A stretch of 64,000 bases of DNA from JASEGV01 sp947085405 (GTDB lineage Bacteria; Bacteroidota; Ignavibacteria; UBA10030; BY39), in NCBI GenBank assembly GCA_947085405.1, contig CAMTWO010000015.1:1-64000 (forward strand), in the 5' to 3' direction. Shown here one piece after another: positions 26,632-35,100 of the stretch. Position 1 is the stretch's first letter, and every line of letters starts with the position of its first letter. The notes under the pieces were generated by a model, which was not told where the DNA came from, made no database searches, and saw only the letters and a program-made list of their open reading frames with translations. Made by a program: the position numbers and the translations under genes.

Positions 26632-27978
26632 TTATTCAACCTCGTGGAGAATAAGCTTTGAAAGGTAATTTGAATTACTTTTAGCGAGGGATGGACTATG
26701 TGAGGCAACAATTATTTGAGTAAGCGGCGCAAGATGATTTAATAGTGGCAGTAGTTTTCTTTGCCAATCTATATTTAGTGAAAGCTCTGGTTCATCGATA
26801 ATTAGGAAGTCTCTTTCATTAGCATCAATAATTATTAAAGATAAAAATGTTAGTAGATGTCTTTCTCCGCTTGACAAATCACTTAAACTGTGTTTACGGT
26901 TCCCCACTTTTACCGTTAATTTGTTTTCTTCTATTACAAGTGATTTACCTTTTTGAACAAAATTATTGAACAATTCGATAACCATATTAATTGAGCTTAT
27001 AAATTGTTTTTCGTTTTCCAATTCTTCCGTCATTTTAATTAGTAGACTAGCGATAAGATTATTCGAAGCGCATATATCTTCGAAATTATTCTCATTAATG
27101 TCATCGACAATTTGTAATAAACGATTTTTTAATCTATTGTCCTCAGTATCAGAAAGTGCTTCAAGCAATCTTTTCTTGTTGTCCATTAATTTGGGGATAA
27201 TATCTGACGGGATAGTTTTTGCCAATGTATTTTTTTGATCAATTGCTAGAGCTAGAGTATCGAATAATGCACTCTGGATTTTTCTGTTTGTAACGAAGCG
27301 CGCCATTTTATACCTCTCAATAACTAAGAATTCAATTTCGTCTATATTTATCGTGTTGAATTGAATGTTTTTTTCATCAAGCCGTAGTTCATTTCTACGG
27401 GCAAGACTTCTTCGTCGATAAATTAAATTATCGTGATTTACAAAATCAGCTAGTCTAAAAGAAAGTGATTCAATATTTTCTTGATTCTCTTTTAACGTAT
27501 TTCGGTATCGGGGATTTCTAAAAAAACGAATTATACTTTCAGGATCTATTTGCGAGCTTGGATTTGGAATCCCTCTTTCAACCCCAATAGAAATAGATTT
27601 ACAATTGAATAGAGGACTATTCTCATAGGCCTTCCAATCATATCTGACATTAGTGCTAACCAGAATCTTTTTTTGTTTATGGTTGTCGTCTATTACAGTT
27701 AATTCTTTCGTTTCTTCTATTCGTTCTATTTTTACTGAAGTACTTTTATTAGACTTTGATGAACTGTCATTATAATACAAAATAATTTCTTTTACCTTCT
27801 CATTCTTTAATAATTCTTCATTGTGTGAAAATATGGAAAATAAAATCTTCAAAAGAGTTGTTTTACCAACACCATTTTCACCATATATAATAGTTATATT
27901 TTCTGTGGATAAGTCAATTTCTATTCTTCTACGGTCAGCTTTAAATCCATTGATCTCGATTCTAGTTAATTTTATCAT
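26632..27978 (-). CDS. ABC/SMC-like AAA ATPase (PARIS AriA-like)
   Basis: 448 residues. Walker A IYGENGVGKTT at 31-41, ABC signature LSDLSSGERHLLTFLSL near 370-385, Walker B DFLIIDEPELSLNIDW near 395-410 and a switch segment IVASHSPSLAK near 425. A long helical middle (about 180-340) separates the two ATPase halves, as in AAA_15/AAA_21 and OLD-like proteins. First gene of a two-gene unit with the DUF4435 gene 3 bases downstream. Inference: the sensor-scaffold subunit of a PARIS-like anti-phage system. The neighbourhood also holds R-M enzymes, which fits a guard against anti-restriction factors. Confidence 0.75.
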   Translation of the reverse strand: MIKLTRIEINGFKADRRRIEIDLSTENITIIYGENGVGKTTLLKILFSIFSHNEELLKNEKVKEIILYYNDSSSKSNKSTSVKIERIEETKELTVIDDNHKQKKILVSTNVRYDWKAYENSPLFNCKSISIGVERGIPNPSSQIDPESIIRFFRNPRYRNTLKENQENIESLSFRLADFVNHDNLIYRRRSLARRNELRLDEKNIQFNTINIDEIEFLVIERYKMARFVTNRKIQSALFDTLALAIDQKNTLAKTIPSDIIPKLMDNKKRLLEALSDTEDNRLKNRLLQIVDDINENNFEDICASNNLIASLLIKMTEELENEKQFISSINMVIELFNNFVQKGKSLVIEENKLTVKVGNRKHSLSDLSSGERHLLTFLSLIIIDANERDFLIIDEPELSLNIDWQRKLLPLLNHLAPLTQIIVASHSPSLAKSNSNYLSKLILHEVE

Positions 27979-28056
27979 TGTATCACCTTTATTAAGAATT
28001 GCATGATTATTAATTATCCCACCATAAAGATAGGTGGGTAAATTGTTAGATGGGAT

Positions 28057-28200
28057 AATATATTATTTAAATATTTCAAACTCAAATAATATTTTCAATT
28101 GTAAAACCTCGAAATTCTGTCTGTTCAATGGTGTATTACCTCTTTTTGCTTCTCTCCCTACCTTTTGCTAAATTTAAATCGTCGAACGTAAATCTCCGAC
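28057..28200 (-). repeat. Degenerate duplicated segment, copy 1
   Basis: Shares with 28494-28580 the opening aatatattatttaa, tttcaaa-tcaaa, then tttttgcttctct, ccttttgctaaatt and the end gtaaat-tc-cga. Copy 1 has about 60 extra bases in the middle. On the minus strand both copies can be read to the same peptide ending FEFEI-K and stop (KILFEFEIFK here), but copy 1 is frameshifted upstream of it. Confidence 0.5.
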
Positions 28201-28232
28201 AGATATGAGCGGGCAAGCAGGTAGTTTGTCGG

Positions 28233-28370
28233 TTATTTACTAAAAATTTCTTTGAAAAGTTTTTCTTTATCTAACTTAGCTTGCCATTGATGATGTCGTT
28301 TAACAGATTCCATTCTCCTCTTCCCAGCAATAGAAAGAAAACGGCTTGTTTCCAAATAAAGTTTCTTCAT
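28233..28370 (-). CDS. Possible 45-residue basic small protein
   Basis: Minus-strand ORF from ATG at 28370 to TAA at 28233, beginning MKKLYLETSRFLSIAGKRR and ending KLFKEIFSK. It is helical, strongly basic and reads like real protein rather than repeat-derived text. Lies upstream of, and in the same direction as, the PARIS-like pair, between the two degenerate duplicated segments. It could be a genuine small ORF, a DNA-binding fragment or a gene remnant. No family recognised. Confidence 0.3.
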   Translation of the reverse strand: MKKLYLETSRFLSIAGKRRMESVKRHHQWQAKLDKEKLFKEIFSK

Positions 28371-28493
28371 TATTTTACCTTAAGCTATGAATATTATTTC
28401 ATTTTCCAATTTTCTCGCAGAATATCATACTAATATCAGGCAGAGATATCCGACGGCTTTTTAATTCCAATAAAACCAGCAATAACTCCACTC

Positions 28494-28580
28494 AATATAT
28501 TATTTAATAATTTCAAATTCAAATTTTTGCTTCTCTTCTAACCTTTTACTAAATTCATCATAATCGTAAATTGTCGATCG
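28494..28580 (-). repeat. Degenerate duplicated segment, copy 2
   Basis: Second copy of the segment at 28057-28200 in the same orientation, about 440 bases away, lacking the 60-base middle. On the minus strand it encodes a clean C-terminal peptide, DYDEFSKRLEEKQKFEF plus EIIK and stop, suggesting that both copies derive from the 3' end of a lost gene. A further peptide, ILSGVIAGFIGIKKPSDISA-stop, can be read at 28439-28501 in another frame and may be another remnant. Confidence 0.45.
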
Positions 28581-28611
28581 TTGGTCGTTAATCAGCAATC
28601 ACAAATCCCTG

Positions 28612-28641
28612 CCCGCCGAAGTCTGCAGGACGTAGGCGGGT
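28612..28641. repeat. CCTGCCCGCC palindrome upstream of phosphohexomutase
   Basis: CCTGCCCGCC...GGCGGG with a short inner gaagtctgcaggac segment, 25 bases before the start codon at 28666. Same family as the palindromes at 16228-16256 and inside eno; it occupies the place of a leader. Confidence 0.5.
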
Positions 28642-28665
28642 GAAATCATAAATCATAAATCCAAA

Positions 28666-30060
28666 ATGTCCTTAATCGTTAGCATATCAGGTGTCCGCGG
28701 TGTAGTCGGGGAGAGCTTAACTCCCGATGTCGCCGTCCTTTACTCAAAAGCATTTGCCGAGTACTGTCTGCAAAGAACTCCAAACGGCAAAAGATGTAAA
28801 ATAGTCATCGGTCGGGATGGAAGAATTACCGGAAAAATTTTAGCCAACATCATCTCATCAACTCTGCTCTCAATGGGATGCGATGTGGTTGCGATTGGTA
28901 TCTGTCCCACACCAACAGTTGCTCTCGCAGTCGAGAAATCGGATGCTGTTGGCGGTATTGCCGTTACGGCGAGCCACAATCCTATGCAGTGGAACGGGAT
29001 GAAGTTTTTTAACAGCATGGGTTTGTTCTTAGATACAAATGAGACTAAAGACTTTTTAGAAGTCGTAAAAGAACAAAAATTGGGTTATGCCGGCTGGGAT
29101 AAAATCGGTACACATCAATCCGACGAGGCATGGATACAAAAACATATAGATACGGTTTTACAACTCGATTGCATTGATGTTGAAAAAATTAAATCAAGAA
29201 AATTTAAAGTAGTATTAGACTGCATTAATAGCGCAGGTGGAGTAATCGTCCCGCCGCTGCTGAAGATGCTTGGATGTGAAGTCATTGAAATGAATTGCGA
29301 TGTAAGTGGTGTGTTTGCACATACGCCCGAGCCAATCCCTGAAAACCTTACAGTTTTAGCACAAAAAGTTCGAGACGAAAAAGCCAACATTGGAATTGCC
29401 GTTGACCCTGACGTTGACCGGCTTGTCTTGATTACGGAGAAAGGTGAACCGCTGGGTGAAGAATATACGATTGCTTCGGTGGTAAACTTTGTATTGAGCA
29501 AAGAGCTTAGAGCAGTGAGCAGTGAGCAAAAAGTGAAGAGGGTGGTTGTGAATTTATCTACGACACGTGCAGTGGATGATATTGCAAAAAAATATAATGT
29601 AGAAGTTGTCAGAACTCCCGTCGGTGAAATAAACGTTGCAAAGAAAATGAAAGAGATTGGCGCCGTTATTGGTGGAGAGGGAAGCGGCGGAGTTATCTAT
29701 CCCGAAGCACATTATGGAAGAGATGCTATTGTGGGAATTGGTTTAGTACTGCAAATGCTTGCGGAGTTTAGCGGGAGTCTATCGGAATACAAATCCACGC
29801 TACCGCAGTATTATATTGCGAAAAGTAAAATTGAAATTGGGAGTTTGAATCCGGACGAATTGTTAAACCGGATTATTCAGAAATACAGGAACGAAAAAAT
29901 AAATACGGATGATGGAGTCAAGATTGACTTTGCCGATTCGTGGGTGCATCTGAGGAAATCTAATACAGAGCCGATTGTGAGAATAATTGGAGAAGCGAAG
30001 AGCAGGGGAGAAGCAAAAAAATTAATCGATAAAATTAGAAAAGAAAATCTTGTTATTTGA
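28666..30060 (+). CDS. Phosphohexomutase (GlmM/ManB-like)
   Basis: 464 residues, a second member of the alpha-D-phosphohexomutase superfamily but of the branch starting SISGVRGVVGESLTPD, often annotated phosphoglucosamine or phosphomannomutase. Active Ser in TASHNPMQWNGMKF (about 102-115), metal loop DPDVDRL (about 247), GGEGSGGVIYPEAHYGRDA (about 328-346) and phosphate loop RKSNTEPIVRII. Monocistronic. Odd: at residues 281-291 an extra ELRAVSSEQKVKR stands between FVLSK and VVVNLSTTRA; it is encoded by a 7-bp tandem (AGCAGTG, 29511-29524). The core motifs are intact, so activity is expected. Likely makes GlcN-1-P for UDP-GlcNAc synthesis. Confidence 0.88.
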   Translation: MSLIVSISGVRGVVGESLTPDVAVLYSKAFAEYCLQRTPNGKRCKIVIGRDGRITGKILANIISSTLLSMGCDVVAIGICPTPTVALAVEKSDAVGGIAVTASHNPMQWNGMKFFNSMGLFLDTNETKDFLEVVKEQKLGYAGWDKIGTHQSDEAWIQKHIDTVLQLDCIDVEKIKSRKFKVVLDCINSAGGVIVPPLLKMLGCEVIEMNCDVSGVFAHTPEPIPENLTVLAQKVRDEKANIGIAVDPDVDRLVLITEKGEPLGEEYTIASVVNFVLSKELRAVSSEQKVKRVVVNLSTTRAVDDIAKKYNVEVVRTPVGEINVAKKMKEIGAVIGGEGSGGVIYPEAHYGRDAIVGIGLVLQMLAEFSGSLSEYKSTLPQYYIAKSKIEIGSLNPDELLNRIIQKYRNEKINTDDGVKIDFADSWVHLRKSNTEPIVRIIGEAKSRGEAKKLIDKIRKENLVI

Positions 30061-30095
30061 TCAGAGTTATACTTTGCGTTCTTAGCGATATTGCT

Positions 30096-30438
30096 TTATT
30101 TCAAATCCAAGGCAATTAATAATTTATCATTCATTTCTTTAATAGTATCTCTGTCAAATTCTCCAAGTTCACCGGTAAATATATTTTTGTTTAAAGTAAC
30201 TAATTTGTCCAATTTGATTATAGACTTTTTCTTCAATCCAGATTTAATAAAGCCTTTACGTGATACATCAAAAATTAAATCAGTATCCGAATATTTGTTT
30301 GGAATGACAGACGTGATGAATGCAACTATTACATCCTCCTTTGTCATTGATTCTTTCGATATAATCACTGCGGGCCGTCTTTTTGTACCCTTTAGATCTG
30401 AAGGGGAATGGTGTTAATACTATCGTCCCTCTTTTCAT
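30096..30438 (-). pseudogene. MazF/PemK-family toxin, frameshifted near the N-terminus
   Basis: The ATG at 30438, overlapping the antitoxin stop by ATGA, opens MKRGTIVLTPFPF, the expected start of a MazF-fold endoribonuclease. Right after PFPF (about 30400) the frame is lost. A different frame then reads DLKGTKRRPAVIISKESMT... to the normal end at 30096, with the family signatures RRPAVIIS and VAFITSVI. Two bases appear to be missing at the junction (family consensus PFPFTDLKGTKRRPAV). Inference: the toxin has been inactivated while the antitoxin was retained. A base-calling error is a simple alternative explanation. Confidence 0.75.
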
Positions 30439-30668
30439 CTTTTTTTGAATCTTACTTTTAGATCTTCATCAGAGTATATATCGTCTTGTTCGTTATTTAA
30501 GAAGTTGAACGTTCCGCTATGCTCAGCAAGTAATTGTAATTCATCTGCCGAAATTTCAGTATCTGGCTCATCAAGAAAAGTTACGATGACTTCCCGTGGT
30601 TTATTAATATTTAGCTTCTCGAGTAGCTTTACCCGCTTCCCATCGTATATGGCTTTAACACTTAACAT
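30435..30668 (-). CDS. Antitoxin of the MazF-like pair
   Basis: 77 residues beginning MLSVKAIYDGKRVKLLEKLNINKPREVIVTFLDEP, a short beta-rich start like many antitoxins that precede PemK/MazF toxins, then an acidic tail with ADELQLLAEHSGTF that would wrap the toxin. Stop overlaps the toxin start by 4 bases (ATGA). Open and complete, unlike its partner. Probably represses its own promoter; no operator was identified. Confidence 0.7.
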   Translation of the reverse strand: MLSVKAIYDGKRVKLLEKLNINKPREVIVTFLDEPDTEISADELQLLAEHSGTFNFLNNEQDDIYSDEDLKVRFKKR

Positions 30669-30720
30669 AATATAAATTTTTATTGAAATATAAATGATTT
30701 ATAAATCTCAAACAAATATT

Positions 30721-30749
30721 TTGTTAAAATCCCATATTTATTCTATATT
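30721..30749 (+). promoter_or_regulatory. Predicted sigma-70-type promoter for the EutN-like gene
   Basis: TTGTTA (30721-30726), a 17-base spacer, TATATT (30744-30749). Predicted start of transcription about 30757, 16 bases before the ATG. Seen by inspection only. Confidence 0.4.
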
Positions 30750-30772
30750 TAATCCAAAATAAGAGTATTAGA

Positions 30773-31045
30773 ATGGTTTTATCAAAAGTCATTGGCACAA
30801 TAGTTTCAACGCAGAAGAACAAACATCTTCATTCGCACAAAATTTTAATCACACAACCAATTGACCTTGAAGGCAATTTAATCGGCAGGGATGTGCTTGC
30901 AATCGATACTGTAGATGCAGGCGTCGGCGACACTGTTTTAGTTAACGCTGAAGGAAGTTCGGCACGGCAAATTTTAAAAGACGAAAAAATTCCGGTTCAT
31001 TCAGTTATAGTCGCAGTTGTGGATGGACTTGATGTAGTTGAGTAG
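30773..31045 (+). CDS. EutN/CcmL-family microcompartment vertex protein
   Basis: 90 residues, the size of pentameric bacterial microcompartment vertex proteins. MVLSKVIGTIVSTQKNKHL is the standard beginning (xxxVxGxVVATxK), followed by KILITQPID, the conserved DTVDAGVGDTVLVNAEGSSAR and a C-terminal IVAVVDGLDVV. No shell hexamer (BMC domain) or enzyme of a microcompartment is encoded in this window. Inference: either the shell genes are elsewhere or the protein works outside a classical compartment. Followed by dprA on the same strand. Confidence 0.88.
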   Translation: MVLSKVIGTIVSTQKNKHLHSHKILITQPIDLEGNLIGRDVLAIDTVDAGVGDTVLVNAEGSSARQILKDEKIPVHSVIVAVVDGLDVVE

Positions 31046-31125
31046 CGGTCAACGTCTCTATTGAGTCGTTGACTCGTAGAGAGTAATGTCGTAGTGGATT
31101 GAAGGAATAATGGATAAATGGACTA

Positions 31126-32253
31126 ATGGAAAAAATTAATGTTAAAGACTTATTAATTCTTTCGTGCATTCCGGGAATCGGGCACAATCGCTTACGATCG
31201 TTGGTTACTCATTTCAAAAATTCAACGGATGCTTTAAATAGTTCTGCGAGGGAGATAATTAATATTGAGGGATTTAATAAAAAATTAGCTGTAACAGTTT
31301 CGGCATTTAAAAAAAGTGGAAATTATCATAAAGCCGAACAATACGCAGTTCACCAACTTTCAAAAATGAATAAATCGGAAGGTGGTATAATTACATTTTG
31401 GGACGATGAATATCCTGATTTGCTGAAAAAGATTTACGACCCGCCATGTTATCTCTTCATCAAAGGAAATTTTAAGAAGGAGGATAAATATTCAATCGCA
31501 ATTGTCGGAACCCGGAATCCCTCAACTTACGGAGTTACGATGGCTGAAAAGTTTACGCAGGAACTTGCTCGATTAGGAATAACCATCGTCAGTGGATTAG
31601 CCCGCGGTGTTGATTCAGTCGCTCATAGTTCGGCATTGAAAGTCGGAGGAAGAACAATCGGAGTGTTAGGTTCGGGAATTGATGTTATATATCCACCTGA
31701 AAACAAAAATCTATATTCGCGTATCGCTCAAAACGGTGGAGTGATTTCCGAGTATGCTATGGGAACAAAACCCGATGCCGGAAATTTTCCAAGAAGAAAC
31801 CGGATTGTAAGCGGAATGACACTCGGAACTATCATCATCGAAACTGGAATTGACGGAGGAGCAATGATTACCGCTAATACGGCGCTCGACCAAAACCGTG
31901 ATGTGTTTGCAATTCCCGGCTTGATTACTGAAGTCAGAGCTTTGGGCTGCAATACTTTAATCAGAGATGGCAGGGCAAAGTTAATTACAACAGTCGATGA
32001 TGTTTTATCAGAGTTAAGCGCCAAACTAAAACCGCTTTTACGCGAGGTAACAAAACACGAAAAGAAAATAGATGTTAGTCTTTCATTATTTGAAAAGAAA
32101 ATTTACGACACTTTAGACGATGAACCAATCCACATAGATTTGCTTGCCGAGAAATCGGGGATGCCTACCTCGGATGCCCTAGTAAATCTGTTAAGCCTTG
32201 AATTTAAAGGACTTGTAAGGCAACTGCCGGGGAAGATGTTTGTGAGATTGTAG
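31126..32253 (+). CDS. dprA: DNA processing protein DprA (Smf)
   Basis: 375 residues. The N-terminal part has helix-hairpin-helix-like residues (ILSCIPGIGHNRLRSLV), the centre is the Rossmann-like RecA loader with IAIVGTRNPSTYG, SGLARGVDSVAHSSAL and GVLGSGIDVIYPPENKNL, and the C-terminus is a winged-helix (DEPIHIDLLAEKSGMPTSDALVNLLSLE in parts). Established: DprA protects incoming single-stranded DNA and loads RecA during natural transformation. It suggests the organism may take up DNA, relevant to the many acquired segments here. Confidence 0.93.
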   Translation: MEKINVKDLLILSCIPGIGHNRLRSLVTHFKNSTDALNSSAREIINIEGFNKKLAVTVSAFKKSGNYHKAEQYAVHQLSKMNKSEGGIITFWDDEYPDLLKKIYDPPCYLFIKGNFKKEDKYSIAIVGTRNPSTYGVTMAEKFTQELARLGITIVSGLARGVDSVAHSSALKVGGRTIGVLGSGIDVIYPPENKNLYSRIAQNGGVISEYAMGTKPDAGNFPRRNRIVSGMTLGTIIIETGIDGGAMITANTALDQNRDVFAIPGLITEVRALGCNTLIRDGRAKLITTVDDVLSELSAKLKPLLREVTKHEKKIDVSLSLFEKKIYDTLDDEPIHIDLLAEKSGMPTSDALVNLLSLEFKGLVRQLPGKMFVRL

Positions 32254-32347
32254 TTGCTTATACAATCATCCATCAAACCACATTTCTGATATTCCATTCA
32301 TTTTTAATTTTCCATTTTCCACAAAAAAGCTGTATATTATTTGTGCA

Positions 32348-32932
32348 ATGTTTGCAATAGAAAACAAAATAATAGATGAACGCATACCGTATATAAAATT
32401 TTTGTGCGATTTGGAAGTTTGTAAAGGCGGTTGCTGTACGTTGAAGGGGGGCAAAGGCGCCCCGCTGACAGATTCTGAAATTATTGAGATTGAAAATGCT
32501 ATTCCTGTTGTTAAAAAATATTTAGAGGCAAAAAGTTTACAAGAGATCGAAAATAACAACGGCATCGAAGGATTACCCGGCAATTTTACAACAGGTTGTA
32601 TCGATAACAAAGATTGTGTTTTTGTATATTATGATGGCGATATAGCCAAGTGTGCATTCGAAAAAGCATACTTCAACAACGAAATCAATTGGCGGAAACC
32701 TATATCGTGTCACTTGTTTCCGATTCGTATTTCGGATTTCGGGGGCGAAGTAGTTCGATTCGAAAAAATTTCTGAATGTAAACCGGCAATCGTTAATGGA
32801 AAGAAAAACGACATGCCGATATACAATTTTCTAAGCGAAGCTTTGATACGAAAATACGGCGCACGATGGTACAAATTGTTTCGAGAGAATTGTGAGTTAC
32901 ATCTAAAATTAGAAAGTGAGATTCAAACATAA
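32348..32932 (+). CDS. DUF3109 cysteine-rich protein
   Basis: 194 residues of the DUF3109 family typical of Bacteroidota. Conserved Cys blocks: LEVCKGGCCTLKGGKGAPLT near 22-40, GCIDNKDCVFVY near 82 and CAFEKAYFNNEINWRKPISCHLFPIR near 103-125, the last like UPF0153/YkgJ proteins. The pattern suggests a metal or Fe-S site. It is followed directly by rpoN (0 bases between stop and ATG), so the two are probably coexpressed. Function unknown. Confidence 0.8.
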   Translation: MFAIENKIIDERIPYIKFLCDLEVCKGGCCTLKGGKGAPLTDSEIIEIENAIPVVKKYLEAKSLQEIENNNGIEGLPGNFTTGCIDNKDCVFVYYDGDIAKCAFEKAYFNNEINWRKPISCHLFPIRISDFGGEVVRFEKISECKPAIVNGKKNDMPIYNFLSEALIRKYGARWYKLFRENCELHLKLESEIQT

Positions 32933-34390
32933 ATGTTAAAGTTAAGTCAACATCAGAAATTAATGATGAAGCTGACACCCCAGCAGGTGCAGTATCTAAA
33001 GTTACTTCAGCTTCCATTGCTTTCTTTGGAACAGCGGATAAAAGCGGAGTTAGAACAGAATCCATTGTTGGAAGAAGGCGCTGACGATGAGATGGAAAAT
33101 CTGCAAGAAGAGCCAACCGAAGAACCACCATTAGAAGCATCCGAAGAAGTAGAAGGAGTTATCCGAACCGAGCCGGAGGAAGACAAGTACACTTTCGAAG
33201 ACTTTATGAACGATGAACTTAATGGTTACAAAACGTATTACGAACCTGCGCCGGACGAGGATACCAAAGATGACATGCCGATGCCCGCCGATGTTGCACT
33301 TACACAAAAATTGCTTGATCAAATACGGTTGTTAGATTTTACAGATGAAGAATTTTTAATAGCTGAAGAAATAATCGGTAATATCGATGAAGATGGTTAC
33401 CTAAGGCGTCCGCTGGAAAATATAATCGAAGATTTGAATTTGAGCAGGGATTTGAACATTACAAAAGAACAAGCTGAAAAGGTTTTATTCCAGGTTCATA
33501 GGATCGACCCACCCGGAATTGCCGCCAGAAATTTACAGGAATGTTTGATAGCACAACTTGAGGTAAGTGAATTCGATGCTAAGCTGAAAGCATTAGCCGA
33601 AAAAATTCTTCGAGAGCATTTCGAGCACTTTACTATGAAACATTTCGGAGAATTAGCGAGGTTATTGGATATCAATATCGACCAGTTGAAGCAAGTTCTT
33701 GATGTCATTCAAAAACTAAATCCGAAACCGGGCGAGGGGTACATTACGCAGCAACAAAATTATATCGTTCCCGATTTTATTATTGAGCACGACAACGATG
33801 ATATTATAATAAATTTAAATGACAGGAATGTTCCCCCGCTTCGTGTGAATAAAGCTTATAAGGAAATGATGTCGCGGCGGAAGAAGAATTCGGTTAACGT
33901 CGAAACGAAAGATTTTATCCGTAAACGTTTCGAGGCGGCAAAATGGTTTATTGCTTCGATACACCAACGCCGGGATACGATGATGAAAGTAATGCACGCA
34001 ATAGTTGACCGTCAGCGGGCATTTTTCGACACCGGTGAAAATTTGAAACCGATGATCTATAAGGATATTGCCCAGATGATCGGAATGGATATTTCTACTA
34101 TCAGCCGCGTTGTGAACAATAAATATGTGCAGAATGAATACGGAGTTTATGAGTTACGTTATTTCTTCAGCGACAAGATTTCCACTGCAAGTGGTGAAGA
34201 TATGGCAAACAAGGAAGTTAAAAAGAAGATAAAGATACTTATCGAATCTGAATCGCCCGATAAACCATACAGCGATGATGAAATATCAAAAATTTTGAAA
34301 GAAGATGGTATGTTTGTAGCCCGTCGTACTGTTGCCAAATACCGGGAACAGTTGAGGATACCAATTGCGAGGATGAGAAGGAAAATTTAA
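32933..34390 (+). CDS. rpoN: RNA polymerase sigma-54 factor
   Basis: 485 residues. Region I is Gln/Leu-rich (LSQHQKLMMKLTPQQVQYLKLLQLPLLSLEQRI in parts), an acidic region II follows (about 40-95), then the core-binding domain, the HTH and the C-terminal RpoN box ARRTVAKYREQL that reads the -24 element. Complete. It directs transcription from -24/-12 promoters with enhancer-binding ATPases, none of which is encoded in the window. Cotranscribed with the DUF3109 gene. Confidence 0.95.
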   Translation: MLKLSQHQKLMMKLTPQQVQYLKLLQLPLLSLEQRIKAELEQNPLLEEGADDEMENLQEEPTEEPPLEASEEVEGVIRTEPEEDKYTFEDFMNDELNGYKTYYEPAPDEDTKDDMPMPADVALTQKLLDQIRLLDFTDEEFLIAEEIIGNIDEDGYLRRPLENIIEDLNLSRDLNITKEQAEKVLFQVHRIDPPGIAARNLQECLIAQLEVSEFDAKLKALAEKILREHFEHFTMKHFGELARLLDINIDQLKQVLDVIQKLNPKPGEGYITQQQNYIVPDFIIEHDNDDIIINLNDRNVPPLRVNKAYKEMMSRRKKNSVNVETKDFIRKRFEAAKWFIASIHQRRDTMMKVMHAIVDRQRAFFDTGENLKPMIYKDIAQMIGMDISTISRVVNNKYVQNEYGVYELRYFFSDKISTASGEDMANKEVKKKIKILIESESPDKPYSDDEISKILKEDGMFVARRTVAKYREQLRIPIARMRRKI

Positions 34391-34563
34391 TTTTAGATTG
34401 TTAATTTCAGATTTTAGAATTGGGAAGAATTAATATTGGTTAAGAATTCACTCGAAACATTTCCTTCTTTAAAATTTATCTGAAATTTAACTTTTTCTCG
34501 CTGCTTTCCTTTTTGAACAATAATCTCTTATCTTATAGACACATATAATAAAGAAAGTAAATT

Positions 34564-35100
34564 ATGTCTAACATTATACGATCAACAACAGTCATTGGAC
34601 TAACCCACAAAGGCAAATGCGTTATGGGCAGCGACGGACAGGTAACTGTCGGTAATGCTATTATGAAACACGGCGCTAAGAAAGTCAGAAAGCTTTACAA
34701 CGACACGGTACTTGCCGGTTTTGCCGGCGCCGCTGCCGATGCTTTTACTCTCTTCGAACGTTTCGAAGACAAACTTCAGGAATATCGCGGCAACTTATTA
34801 CGTGCCGCAGTCGAGCTTACAAAAATGTGGCGCACCGATAAATACCTCCGTCATCTCGAAGCCCTGCTTGCTGTCCTTAATAAAGAACAATCTTTAATAA
34901 TTTCCGGAACAGGCGAAATTATAGAACCCGACGACGGAATAATCGCAATCGGATCAGGTGGAAGTTATGCCCTTGCCGCAGCTCGTATGCTTGTAAAATA
35001 TTCCGATTTATCTACACGCCAAGTCGTAGAAGAATCCTTAAAGACTGCCGGCGATATCTGCATATATACGAATAAAAATATTACAATTGAAGAATTATAA
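34564..35100 (+). CDS. hslV: ATP-dependent protease subunit HslV
   Basis: 178 residues. Ntn-hydrolase peptidase of the HslUV complex. The N-terminal Thr nucleophile would be Thr8 in IRSTTVIG after removal of seven residues. Other family blocks: GSDGQVTVGN, KVRKLYNDTVLAGFAGAAADA and AIGSGGSYALAAARML. It overlaps hslU by one base (TAATG), so the subunits are translationally coupled. Degrades damaged regulatory proteins in the cytoplasm. Confidence 0.95.
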   Translation: MSNIIRSTTVIGLTHKGKCVMGSDGQVTVGNAIMKHGAKKVRKLYNDTVLAGFAGAAADAFTLFERFEDKLQEYRGNLLRAAVELTKMWRTDKYLRHLEALLAVLNKEQSLIISGTGEIIEPDDGIIAIGSGGSYALAAARMLVKYSDLSTRQVVEESLKTAGDICIYTNKNITIEEL

